Positions 8,872 to 16,234 of a stretch of DNA of 64,000 nucleotides are shown one piece after another. Made by a program: the position numbers and the translations under genes. Within the stretch, counting starts at the first letter, position 1, and each line of letters starts with the position of its first letter. Source of the stretch: Kocuria sp. (GTDB taxonomy: Bacteria > Actinomycetota > Actinomycetes > Actinomycetales > Micrococcaceae); assembly GCF_030538595.1 (NCBI RefSeq), contig NZ_JAUNTS010000001.1, forward strand, positions 110,200 to 174,199. Direction: 5' to 3'. The notes under the pieces are model-generated. The model saw nothing but the letters and a program-made list of their open reading frames with translations, was not told the DNA's origin and made no database searches.

Positions 8872-9267
8872 ATGAGCCAACCCTATGACCAGACCGGCCC
8901 TCACAATCCCTACGGTCAGTCGCCCCGCAATCGTAATCAAGAGCCCAAGAGTGCTTGGGGCAAGATTCCCGTTGGTCTTTGGGTGGGACTTGCCGCCAGC
9001 CTGGTGGGCTTCTTCCTGCGGCTCTCCATGTATTCAAGAACCACCACCAACGGTGTCGTAACGCAGTGCACGTATTTCGATATCGGCGCAATGATGATCG
9101 CTGTCATTTGCTTCGTGAGCGCCGTCATAGGGGTAGTGGCCTGGTCGCGCCGCCCCCGGGAAACACGCATGACTCCCGCCCTGATCGTGCCACTGACTGC
9201 ACTGATCGGTTTGTTGGGTGCGGTGCATGTGTTACGTGGGTTTGGAATCATCGGCGGCCTCTGCTGA
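8872..9267 (+). CDS. Small integral membrane protein
   Basis: 131 residues. A hydrophilic Pro/Asn/Gln-rich N-terminus (~28 residues) is followed by three or four hydrophobic segments: VGLWVGLAASLVGFFLRL, IGAMMIAVICFVSAVIGVVA and PALIVPLTALIGLLGAVHVL. GGAGAG precedes the ATG. No family recognised; probably a cytoplasmic-membrane protein of unknown role. Confidence 0.75.
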   Translation: MSQPYDQTGPHNPYGQSPRNRNQEPKSAWGKIPVGLWVGLAASLVGFFLRLSMYSRTTTNGVVTQCTYFDIGAMMIAVICFVSAVIGVVAWSRRPRETRMTPALIVPLTALIGLLGAVHVLRGFGIIGGLC

Positions 9268-9386
9268 GTGGGCTGCCGGCCAGCGCTTAAACCTTCTGGG
9301 TTAGACCGGTCTCACACCGAAGAAGCCCCGCCACCATCAATAGCATGACTGCCTGGCCATGAGTGTCGCGGAGTCTTACACGCACG

Positions 9387-9944
9387 CTAGATACGCTGAT
9401 AAATTCCTGCCCAACGACCAGGAAAGCGCTCTCGTAATGCATCGCGGAGGTTGTCCCGTACATCCCACAGCTCTATGGTGACAGCCAGAGTCCCGACGGC
9501 GACTCCGCTGTCCAGGCCCCAATAGTCCATGGGGATCGTTGTTCCGCATGCAGGACAAGTCAGCTCCGGGGCAACGCGGGTGCGCATCCACTCATCGCCC
9601 AATTCATAGAGATCCCAGTCGTCGTCGCTCACCATAAAGTTACAGCGCAGGCAGATGACACCTTCTAGAGCCTGAGCGCCGTCGTACATCTCCCAGGAGT
9701 CATACACAGTCAGAGTTTCGTCGTCGTAATAGTCCATATCCAGACTCCGAGCCAGATCCTTCATGCGCGGTCCGTAACGGTCCGCTGGAATCGCCCCACT
9801 ACTCGGCGAGAGCCAATCGGACAGCCCTTCCGCTTCGATGGACCAGCCTTCAGAACGCAACCACTCGCGCAGTTCTTGGGACAGGCGCCCAACGTTCTCG
9901 GACGTCGCTTCTAGATAAACCAGGTGGTAGCGCTGATCGCTCAT
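9387..9944 (-). CDS. Hypothetical protein with a split CxxC zinc-ribbon
   Basis: 185 residues. Two CxxC pairs (CLRC near residue 100, CPAC near 132) are spaced like a zinc ribbon. The rest is acidic and Trp-rich. No signal peptide or membrane segment. I cannot assign a function. Confidence 0.7.
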   Translation of the reverse strand: MSDQRYHLVYLEATSENVGRLSQELREWLRSEGWSIEAEGLSDWLSPSSGAIPADRYGPRMKDLARSLDMDYYDDETLTVYDSWEMYDGAQALEGVICLRCNFMVSDDDWDLYELGDEWMRTRVAPELTCPACGTTIPMDYWGLDSGVAVGTLAVTIELWDVRDNLRDALRERFPGRWAGIYQRI

Positions 9945-10143
9945 GTTTGTAGATTGTACCTAGTGAGCCGGATGTTCAATTGAATAGCGCGCAACCTGCT
10001 AGCGTTCAGCGGCACGAACGCTGGCGCCCCTGTCGAAGCTCACGGTGATGGTCATGACTTGAGTCTCCCATGATACGAACGGCACTGGACCGAGCGTCGT
10101 CGTGCTTACCGTGACGAACACGTTGCACTGACACACTGTGTGG

Positions 10144-10782
10144 ATGACCTTGAACGAGCACGCGGCATCTCAGTCGGGCGCACACACCCGAGAACACTGG
10201 GACGAGCGGTATTCCGGTGAACAGGTGTGGAGCGGGCAACCGAACGGCACCTTGATCAGTGAAGTGGCCGATCTTCCGGTGGGGCGCGCCTTGGACGTGG
10301 AGTGCGGAGAGGGCGCCGACTCCGTCTGGCTTGCGGAACAAGGGTGGGAGGTGACTGCCCTGGACATTTCTTCACAGGCGATCGGGCGGACCCTCACCGC
10401 AGCTTCGACGGCCGGAGTGAGCATCACGGGTGTTGCCCAGGGGCTGCTTGAATCCAAGCTCCCATCTGGCGCCTTTGACCTTGTCAGTGGCCAGTACCCC
10501 GTGCTTCCCAGAACGTCGCAACAGGTGGCCGAACGCCGCTTACTCGACCTGGTTGCGCCGGGCGGAACGCTGTTGGTGGTGCATCACGACGTCGACTGTG
10601 AGCACGCCCAGGCGCACGGTTTCAATTCGGACGAATTCATCACGCCGGGTCACGTCAGGGATTACGCGGTAGCTACGGGCGAATGGAAGGTGGTCACAGA
10701 CGATCGCCGCGAGCGCGACGTGGCCGGTGGCGCTGGGGCTCACCATTCCCACGATGTGGTAGTCCGGTTGAGGCGAGTCTGA
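10144..10782 (+). CDS. Class I SAM-dependent methyltransferase with altered motif I
   Basis: 212 residues of the small TehB/UbiE-like type: WDERYSGEQVWSGQPNGTL, then ALDVECGEGADSVWLAEQGW, WEVTALDIS, and LLDLVAPGGTLLVVHHD. Motif I is normally DVGCGEG; here the first Gly is Glu, which would crowd the SAM pocket. The start is uncertain: an ATG, or a GTG two codons upstream; neither has a good ribosome site. Substrate unknown and activity questionable. Confidence 0.78.
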   Translation: MTLNEHAASQSGAHTREHWDERYSGEQVWSGQPNGTLISEVADLPVGRALDVECGEGADSVWLAEQGWEVTALDISSQAIGRTLTAASTAGVSITGVAQGLLESKLPSGAFDLVSGQYPVLPRTSQQVAERRLLDLVAPGGTLLVVHHDVDCEHAQAHGFNSDEFITPGHVRDYAVATGEWKVVTDDRRERDVAGGAGAHHSHDVVVRLRRV

Positions 10783-10825
10783 GGTGCGGTGACATCGACC
10801 CTATGGACACAGTTACACCGGAGGA

Positions 10826-10968
10826 ACGACTACCGATCGTCAGCATGATGCCGCCGGTGAAGCGCTCCCCAGCAGGTCGCGCAGCTGCACGAGCTCGCGG
10901 AAGTCCTTGCCAGGAGCCCGCTCGCTGGCGTTGACATCGAAGGCGACGACCCGACCGTCGTCGTTACT
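10826..10968 (-). pseudogene. C-terminal remnant of a DUF4143-type AAA ATPase
   Basis: On the minus strand one frame reads RVVAFDVNASERAPGKDF then RELVQLRDLLG, and after a frameshift RFTGGIMLTIGSR. Together these resemble the C-terminal nuclease-like tail of DUF4143 ATPases (normally V.AFEVKA..., RDLLGERFTGGIVL). No ATPase portion is nearby. The whole 391-bp gap 10783-11173 holds no intact gene. Confidence 0.45.
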
Positions 10969-11173
10969 CGACGACGGTCTCCAGCAAATGTGAGCGATCT
11001 AAACCGACAAAACGAGCGGCATTGGCGCGAAGTTGAAATCCGTATGGGGGACGGGGAGCTCGGTCTCCGCGCAGGCCGCCGCAGCGGTCCGTACATCGAG
11101 CTGACCCTCCAACGCCTGAGCGGCACAGGGAGCTCTGGTTGCCGTACAACAGTGCCAATGGTCCACTGTCCCT

Positions 11174-11650
11174 ATGCCAAATACCGTGACACTGCGCCCC
11201 ATCACGATCCAAGACGCCGAGGTGATGGTTGGGGTGTTGTCAGACCCCACGCTCTACCAATTCATGGGTGGCGAACCGCCGACCGTCGCGGAGCTCGAAC
11301 AGCGCTACACAATTCAGACCCGAGGCCAATCACCAGATCGGTCCGCGGAATGGATCAACATGGCAGTTGTCCTTGATCCCGGCCAAAAGCTCATCGGCTA
11401 TGTGCAGGCAACGGTGCCCCACGACGGCGGACCGACCGAGATTGCATGGGTCATCGGACGGCCCTGGCAGGGTCAGGGTCATGCATCCCGTGCAGCGGAA
11501 CTGCTCTTTCAATATCTTCGCCAGCGAGGCGTCTGCAATCTGGTGGCCCACGTTCACCCGGAGCACGCTGCCTCCCAGGCAATCGCATCAAAACTAGGTA
11601 TGACACCGACCGAAGTCCTGGTTGATGGCGAAACTCGATGGGAAACCTGA
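11174..11650 (+). CDS. GNAT family acetyltransferase
   Basis: 158 residues: VTLRPITIQDAEVMVGVLSD at the N-terminus, then WVIGRPWQGQGHASRAAELL as acetyl-CoA loop and helix, then HPEHAASQAIASKLGMTPTE. This is the intact version of the remnant at 6015. Substrate unknown. Confidence 0.88.
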   Translation: MPNTVTLRPITIQDAEVMVGVLSDPTLYQFMGGEPPTVAELEQRYTIQTRGQSPDRSAEWINMAVVLDPGQKLIGYVQATVPHDGGPTEIAWVIGRPWQGQGHASRAAELLFQYLRQRGVCNLVAHVHPEHAASQAIASKLGMTPTEVLVDGETRWET

Positions 11651-11730
11651 GTCCACTCGCGCGGGTCAGGTCAGCCACTCCCGGCACCGCCCACGCCAGT
11701 GGCGGCACACTTGCCTCCACACAACCTGGT

Positions 11731-11745
11731 GAATACAGTGTATTC
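11731..11745. promoter_or_regulatory. Perfect palindrome upstream of the RelBE-like operon
   Basis: GAATACA-G-TGTATTC, 7-bp perfect arms, lies 20 bp before the antitoxin start and immediately ahead of its ribosome site (AAGGGGGAACG). Ribbon-helix-helix antitoxins autorepress through such palindromes, so this is the likely operator. Confidence 0.65.
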
Positions 11746-11765
11746 AAGTGATGCAAGGGGGAACG

Positions 11766-11978
11766 ATGAGCACCATGACAGTGCGCATGAACGAGCAGGA
11801 CGCCGAACTCGTCCGCAAGTTCGCCAAGTTCGAGGGGGTCACGATCTCCGACTTCGCCCGTACGGCGATCTTGGAGAAGATCGAGGACTCCTACGACCTC
11901 CAAGAGCTACGCGAGGCCATCGCGCAAGACTCCGGCGAGCGCTACAGCATCGACGAAGTCCTCGCCGAAATCGCCTGA
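11766..11978 (+). CDS. RelB-like ribbon-helix-helix antitoxin
   Basis: 70 residues: TMTVRMNEQDAELVRKFAKF forms the N-terminal strand and helix, and VTISDFARTAILEKIED the second RHH helix. The acidic C-terminal tail would wrap the toxin. The ATG follows a GGGGGA site. The stop overlaps the toxin ATG (ATGA). It should neutralise the RelE-like toxin and autorepress at 11731. Confidence 0.88.
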   Translation: MSTMTVRMNEQDAELVRKFAKFEGVTISDFARTAILEKIEDSYDLQELREAIAQDSGERYSIDEVLAEIA

Positions 11979-12292
11979 TGACCGCGCGGGTCGGCACCTA
12001 CCGCGTCGAGCTCACCGCCCGAGCCCGCAAGCAGCTCAGGAAACTGGATCGATTCGACGCAAAGATTTTGGCGACGTGGATCAAGAACAACCTCGATGGA
12101 TGCGCCGACCCTCGCGCCTGTGGCAAGGGCCTGACCGCTAACCGCTCAGGCGAATGGCGCTACCGCGTGGGCTCCTACCGGATCCTCGCCCTCATCCACG
12201 ATGACGTAGTCACGATTGAAGTATTCTCCATCGGTCGCCGCGACAAGGTCTACGACGACTCAAAACGAGGTAGTGTCAACCGATCCACTTGA
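11978..12292 (+). CDS. RelE/ParE-family toxin
   Basis: 104 residues: YRVELTARARKQLRKLDRFDAKIL, then KGLTANRSGEWRYRVGSYRILALIHDD and IEVFSIGRRDKVYDD. The basic residues of the R..R.G.YR segment and the C-terminal GRRDKVY match RelE ribonucleases that cleave mRNA on the ribosome. Start overlaps the antitoxin stop. The 157 bp downstream, to 12449, holds no gene I can see. Confidence 0.88.
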   Translation: MTARVGTYRVELTARARKQLRKLDRFDAKILATWIKNNLDGCADPRACGKGLTANRSGEWRYRVGSYRILALIHDDVVTIEVFSIGRRDKVYDDSKRGSVNRST

Positions 12293-12449
12293 AGTAGCGC
12301 GTAACGGACCAGCGTTCGCACCCGGCACAGGTTCCCTCACGCCTACGAAAACGGGCCTCACGACCGCAGAGCGACGTCTAGCGCAGCGTCCCTATGGGCC
12401 GAGTCATAGCGGACGATCGACTGGCCCCATTCCGGCTGACGAGGATCGG

Positions 12450-12770
12450 TCATGCCCGCTGTAGCGGTGCAATGGCTTCGATCTGTGCCTGAAGAAGGCG
12501 CCTCTCCAGCCGCAGTTCGTAGTTCGACTGCAAGTTCATCCAGAACTCTTCGGATGTCCCGAAGTATCGGGCGAGCCGGATCGCCGTGTCCGCCGTGATG
12601 CCTCGCTTGCCATGCACTATCTCGTTGATCCGCCGCGGCGGAACACCGATGGAGACAGCCAGCTTGTTCTGGGTGATCCCAAAGCCCTCAATGAAATCCT
12701 CCATGAGGATCTCACCAGGGTGAATCGGCTCGATCCGGTCCACGTCAGTGGTAGTCGACGAGTTCGACAT
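12450..12770 (-). CDS. higA: HigA-type antitoxin
   Basis: 106 residues with the HigA signature HPGEILMEDFIEGFGITQNK, the XRE helix-turn-helix through PPRRINEIVHGKRGITADTAIRLA and RYFGTSEEFWMNLQ. It binds HigB and represses the operon. The start is the ATG at 12770, inside the 3' end of higB (26-bp overlap), the usual higBA order. Confidence 0.9.
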   Translation of the reverse strand: MSNSSTTTDVDRIEPIHPGEILMEDFIEGFGITQNKLAVSIGVPPRRINEIVHGKRGITADTAIRLARYFGTSEEFWMNLQSNYELRLERRLLQAQIEAIAPLQRA

Positions 12771-12951
12771 CCTCTGCACCCCCATCCCTCCAGACGAAAC
12801 AGATGCGCCATTGCGCATTGACGCGGATGCTGTGCTGCCCCACACGATCGCCCTTGAGTGCTTCCAGCCTGTTCCCTGGTGGCACTCTGAGTGACTTCAG
12901 ATAGCGGGCAGCTTTGGGCTGCGACAGCTTACGGATCGTAGTGTTCTGCAC
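12745..12951 (-). CDS. higB: HigB-type toxin, N-terminally short
   Basis: 68 residues covering the C-terminal two thirds of HigB/RelE toxins: LRVPPGNRLEALKGDRVGQHSIRVNAQWRICF and the closing DVELVDYH. Typical HigB is ~92 residues. The first ~20 residues are missing, and an in-frame stop lies eight codons above the GTG used here. Probably disrupted at its 5' end, so perhaps inactive while higA persists. The 138 bp up to 13089 carry no gene I recognise. Confidence 0.7.
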   Translation of the reverse strand: MQNTTIRKLSQPKAARYLKSLRVPPGNRLEALKGDRVGQHSIRVNAQWRICFVWRDGGAEDVELVDYH

Positions 12952-13089
12952 CCGGGGATCAATGACGCACCCTTCCCTTCATCGAAGGCCACTTGAAAGC
13001 GCTCGGTCGATTCAATCCCGCGATCCCCACCTAGGTGAAGGATGCCCGCTAATGCGGACTCTAGTTTGCCCCTTCGCGACGTCCCGGTG

Positions 13090-14892
13090 TCATGGACGTG
13101 AGGTATTCCCAACTCCAAGAAGTGGGAAGCGTGCCATCACCCGTTCCGCTAGTTCGTTCGTGCGGTTCTCGATGTTCTCGGCGGTCCAAGACTCTCTTGC
13201 GGCCAGTTCTTCATTGAGCGAAAGGCCGTTGCGATATCCAATATGCCGCCCCTTGGAGTCTTTACGGTCGCGTTTCTCGACAAAGGACTTGTTACCTAGA
13301 TTGCTGTTGTACGCAGTGATCGTCAGGTTCCCGAGCGTGTGCCTATGCTCCTCCTGCACCTGGGCAGCATGATCTGCACCTCCGAGCATCTCCTGCCACG
13401 CAGTAGGGAGATTCTCGCCCTGTGGAAGGATGTGCTCAATCGTCCAGACGAAGTGGTTCTTCTCCTGACGCCAAAGGTCAACCTTGGTTTCTTTGGTCAT
13501 AGCGTCTTCAGCCAGTGTCGCCAGAATAAACCTCGCAATGTCAGTGTTCTCCTCGTAGATGCGACCCAGGAGGCGTGCCCGGAACTCCTCGTCGGACGCC
13601 GAGACGGCGTTCAGTCTCGCGTTGATGATCTCCGGCACCCCAGCCCCACGGGAATCACCCACGGCATCGATGGTCGTCATGAATAACTTCGACAGAGCGT
13701 ATGTCGGCGGGTGCCCGGTCAAGTTGCGGCGCACGAAGAAGCTGGTTAGGTGATCCACGATGGCCTCAAGCTGCACTTCACTCAACTGAAGCTGTTGTTG
13801 CTTCGCCATGAGCCACATCAAGAGAACGTAGGACGGCGCGCCCTGAGCATGCATCAGCCGCTGGAAGGCACTGTCGAGCGATATCGCATCATCAAGTTCA
13901 GACACGCAGTTGATGCGTCCGTATATCTTGCTCGCTTCAATGAGATCATCGACGATTCGCTTGAGGTCCTGCTCTAGGAGAGTCTCGTATATCCGAATCA
14001 GACTTGACTTGGTGGCGACGGGCGCATTGGGAACATCCGGCAGTTCTGACTTGAACGCGTTGTAGTAGTGCCGCAGAAATCGCTCCTGAGTGGAGTAACT
14101 ATCACCAAGGCTGGTCAGCATGTTGTTCCAGTGCTTGAACGCCTGATCGACGTTCATGACCTGCTTCTTCTCAGACTGCGCGAGAAGGTTGTTCTTGATC
14201 AAGTCCACCGGTGAGAGGGGCATACCCCGGTTATTGAGTGATTCGAAGAGCACGAACGCATCAGCGTGGCTAGCCACCTCGATCTTCACTATGACGGCCT
14301 TGAGCGCTGCCTCGTGCACTTTCAGAGCCGCTTTTGGCTCCGTGAGAGCTTCGGCCTCGGCCAGCTTCAGAATGGCCAAGCGAAAGTAGCGGTAGCACTT
14401 TGCGATCCTACGGCTGGGGTAGTATGCCTTCCACTCACCCTCAACCGGGAGCCCCGCACCTTCAAGTACCTTGCGGTAGTCAAAGAGGTTTTGCCCCTGC
14501 CTCTGCGGGGTCACCCGAAGTTCATGATCAGACTTGCGCACTAGCAGACGACCGAGGTTGGTGACGTCTGTTCGGGTGTCGTCATCAAGTTCGTCTATGT
14601 GCTCCTTGAGCACCGAATAGACGGCCGCAAGTAGAAGCGTCAGTGTTGTAAGACGCTGCTGGCCATCAACTACCTGAAGGATGCTTCCTTCAAGTGCGTC
14701 CTTGGTCTGATCTAAAGTTATGATCGTGCCCAAGAAGTGTGCACCGTCGGCTTCCACCAGGTCCTCGAAGAGATCCTCCCATTGAGCCTTGTACCAGGAA
14801 TACTCCCGCTGGTACGGCGGAATCCGGTACAGCACGTTCCCCTCGTGACTGAAAAGCGTGTGGACGGGGTACTGGTTCGCGGACTTGATCAC
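13090..14892 (-). CDS. DUF262/DUF1524 protein, GmrSD-like restriction nuclease
   Basis: 600 residues. The N-terminal DUF262 (GmrS-like, ParB-type NTPase) shows IPPYQREYSW (24-33) and DGQQRLTTL (76-84). The C-terminal DUF1524 (GmrD-like HNH nuclease) shows TIEHILPQG and HTLGNLTITAYNSNLGNKSF. Such fused proteins are type IV-like defence enzymes that cut modified phage DNA. GTG start with GGAG seven bases upstream. The gene begins just downstream of a ychF-tail repeat (14923-14966), so it was probably once placed directly behind ychF. Confidence 0.88.
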   Translation of the reverse strand: MIKSANQYPVHTLFSHEGNVLYRIPPYQREYSWYKAQWEDLFEDLVEADGAHFLGTIITLDQTKDALEGSILQVVDGQQRLTTLTLLLAAVYSVLKEHIDELDDDTRTDVTNLGRLLVRKSDHELRVTPQRQGQNLFDYRKVLEGAGLPVEGEWKAYYPSRRIAKCYRYFRLAILKLAEAEALTEPKAALKVHEAALKAVIVKIEVASHADAFVLFESLNNRGMPLSPVDLIKNNLLAQSEKKQVMNVDQAFKHWNNMLTSLGDSYSTQERFLRHYYNAFKSELPDVPNAPVATKSSLIRIYETLLEQDLKRIVDDLIEASKIYGRINCVSELDDAISLDSAFQRLMHAQGAPSYVLLMWLMAKQQQLQLSEVQLEAIVDHLTSFFVRRNLTGHPPTYALSKLFMTTIDAVGDSRGAGVPEIINARLNAVSASDEEFRARLLGRIYEENTDIARFILATLAEDAMTKETKVDLWRQEKNHFVWTIEHILPQGENLPTAWQEMLGGADHAAQVQEEHRHTLGNLTITAYNSNLGNKSFVEKRDRKDSKGRHIGYRNGLSLNEELAARESWTAENIENRTNELAERVMARFPLLGVGNTSRP

Positions 14893-14922
14893 CGGTAGTC
14901 TCCAAGATCGATGAGGGGCGGC

Positions 14923-14966
14923 TCACTTCTTATCTCCTGCACGTTAAACCTAAACTCCACCACGTC
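14923..14966 (-). other. ychF 3'-end attachment repeat, copy C
   Basis: Read on the minus strand this encodes GDVVEFRFNV, the canonical C-terminus of YchF, followed by GGAG and AAGAAGTGA. It aligns with copy B (15405-15448) and the live ychF end (32178-32225). The frame runs on past FNV to a stop that overlaps the GTG of the DUF262 gene. Interpreted as a recombination scar left by insertion at ychF. Confidence 0.75.
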
Positions 14967-15408
14967 GCCGGTTCACGGCCGACTTGCCCTGCGGGCGGCG
15001 TTCCATTCGGAGGTTGTAAGGTCGGTCCAGGTCGCACGCGGGCAGCCCAAGCTCACGCCTCAGGCTCGAACGAAGAGCCATGATGACCTCGTTGAGGTTC
15101 GCCTCTCCACTCTCAGCCATCCCCACCATGAACCGGCGCGCGGCTTCCACTTCTTGGGTCTCGCCCAGAAGCATGACGTCCGATAGTGAAGCCTCCAGCC
15201 CGGCGATCTGCTCGTCTGTCGGGCCGCCAGGACGGTTAGCCGCGTCGATCAGACGGCGATAGGCATGGACAAGGTAATCAGTCCGCTGCGCCCTACGCGC
15301 GCCCCGAACTTCGCGAACCGACGCGAGGTGGTGGACTAGAAACCCTCCGACTAAAGCCCCGAGACTCGCCGAAAGAAGGGGAACGAGGACATCCAGCCAA
15401 TCGGTCAC
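14950..15408 (-). CDS. Membrane-anchored hypothetical protein (single-gene cassette)
   Basis: 152 residues. One N-terminal transmembrane helix (VLVPLLSASLGALVGGFLVH) precedes a helical, charged cytoplasmic part (RRAQRTDYLVHAYRRLIDAA, EAARRFMVGMAESGEANLNEVI). The GTG start lies inside attachment repeat B at the same place as the restriction-enzyme start in copy A, and the 3' end overlaps repeat C. No family recognised. Its position between defence genes suggests, but does not show, an anti-phage role. Confidence 0.72.
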   Translation of the reverse strand: MTDWLDVLVPLLSASLGALVGGFLVHHLASVREVRGARRAQRTDYLVHAYRRLIDAANRPGGPTDEQIAGLEASLSDVMLLGETQEVEAARRFMVGMAESGEANLNEVIMALRSSLRRELGLPACDLDRPYNLRMERRPQGKSAVNRRRGGV

Positions 15409-15448
15409 TTCTCACCTCTCACACGTTAAACCTAAACTCCACCGCGTT
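15405..15448 (-). other. ychF 3'-end attachment repeat, copy B
   Basis: On the minus strand it reads AVEFRFNV-stop, then GAGGTGAGAAGTGA. The ychF natural end is intact here although no ychF precedes it. Shared with copy C: ACGTTAAACCTAAACTCCACC (plus strand, one base longer than the quoted core CGTTAAACCTAAACTCCACC). It lies 482 bp from copy C and 16.8 kb from the live ychF end. Confidence 0.75.
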
Positions 15449-15530
15449 CCGAACAAGACTTACGTATCTTTCGCTGGGTCTTACGCTCTCAACTGCCAAC
15501 ACGCGCCCCACCTTGCTACACTTGATAGCC

Positions 15531-15547
15531 TAGTCGAACGTCGACTA
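15531..15547. promoter_or_regulatory. Palindromic operator candidate
   Basis: TAGTCGA-ACG-TCGACTA, perfect 7-bp arms, lies 10 bp downstream of a possible -10 element (TACACT) in the 489-bp gap before the excisionase-like gene. Suits a dimeric repressor controlling the replication/excision operon, possibly the XRE protein at 23828. Confidence 0.45.
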
Positions 15548-15709
15548 CTACCCCGACCGGAGCAGTGCTCATCCGGCGGAAAAGCTGAAGACCCCGGCAC
15601 GAGCACACCGGGGTAAGAAGGACTGGCGGGCGACCCACCACCTTCGGATAACAGGGCAGGGTCGCGTGCCGGATGCCAGGGATGGGCTCCTCCGACTGCC
15701 ACTGATGAC

Positions 15710-15859
15710 CCACACTCGCGGGACCGGTGTGACTCCCGGCGCGAGAACAGAGGCCAGAGTCACGGGTTCCGAGCGAGATGGACGCGCGCGGGTAGACCGG
15801 CCGATTGCGAACCACACTCGTCGGTCCTGGTGCTCCAGCGACGAGGACAGAGGCCAGAG
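15710..15859 (+). repeat. Pair of ~50-bp direct repeats upstream of the excisionase/polymerase operon
   Basis: Two imperfect copies, 15710-15759 and 15812-15859, share CCACACTCG at the left, then GG..C..GTG, and ACAGAGGCCAGAG at the right. No ORF crosses this gap (15449-15937) convincingly. Direct repeats next to a replication gene suggest an origin or recombination-directionality site; a structured RNA is the alternative. Confidence 0.55.
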
Positions 15860-15937
15860 CGCAACCGCCCTCATCGGTAGGTGAGGGACCCAAGAGGCGG
15901 CCACGAGTACACGGGTACTGACTCCTAGGGAGTCCCT

Positions 15938-16234
15938 GTGTCCTCGGCACCTCACGTCCAACCTACTTTTCTCACCCTCCAGCAGGCAGCCGCCGATGGC
16001 TATGCCGCGTACTCCACACTTCGGAAGTACATCGCTGACGGCCGGTTGCCCGCCGTCAAGGTCGGTTCCCGCGTCAAGGTGCTGCGCACCGACCTCGACG
16101 CTCTCGCGGTGGCCGTCAGGCCTGCGACCTTCGAGGAGATCGAGGCCGCCGCACGACGGCTCGCCGCTACCGCTCCCCCACTGAGCGACGCCCAGGTTCG
16201 TCGCCTCAGCACGATCTTCGGCGATGCGTCATGA
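15938..16234 (+). CDS. Excisionase-like MerR-type DNA-binding protein
   Basis: 98 residues. The N-terminal helix-turn-helix (FLTLQQAAADGYAAYSTLRKYIADGRLPAVKVGSRVKVLRTDLDAL) is the excisionase-family winged helix; the tail is helical. GTG start after AGGGAG. Its stop overlaps the polymerase start (ATGA), so it is made with the polymerase. Possible roles are directionality factor for the integrase at 25190 or initiator at the repeats just upstream. Confidence 0.8.
   Translation: MSSAPHVQPTFLTLQQAAADGYAAYSTLRKYIADGRLPAVKVGSRVKVLRTDLDALAVAVRPATFEEIEAAARRLAATAPPLSDAQVRRLSTIFGDAS

Noticed and set aside
12897-13118. Minus-strand 73-codon ORF between HigB and the DUF262 gene
   Set aside because: Overlaps both neighbours and shows no recognisable family; kept only as a note in the HigB entry.
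15700-15860. CRISPR-like array
   Set aside because: Only two imperfect ~50-bp repeats, no spacer series and no cas genes.
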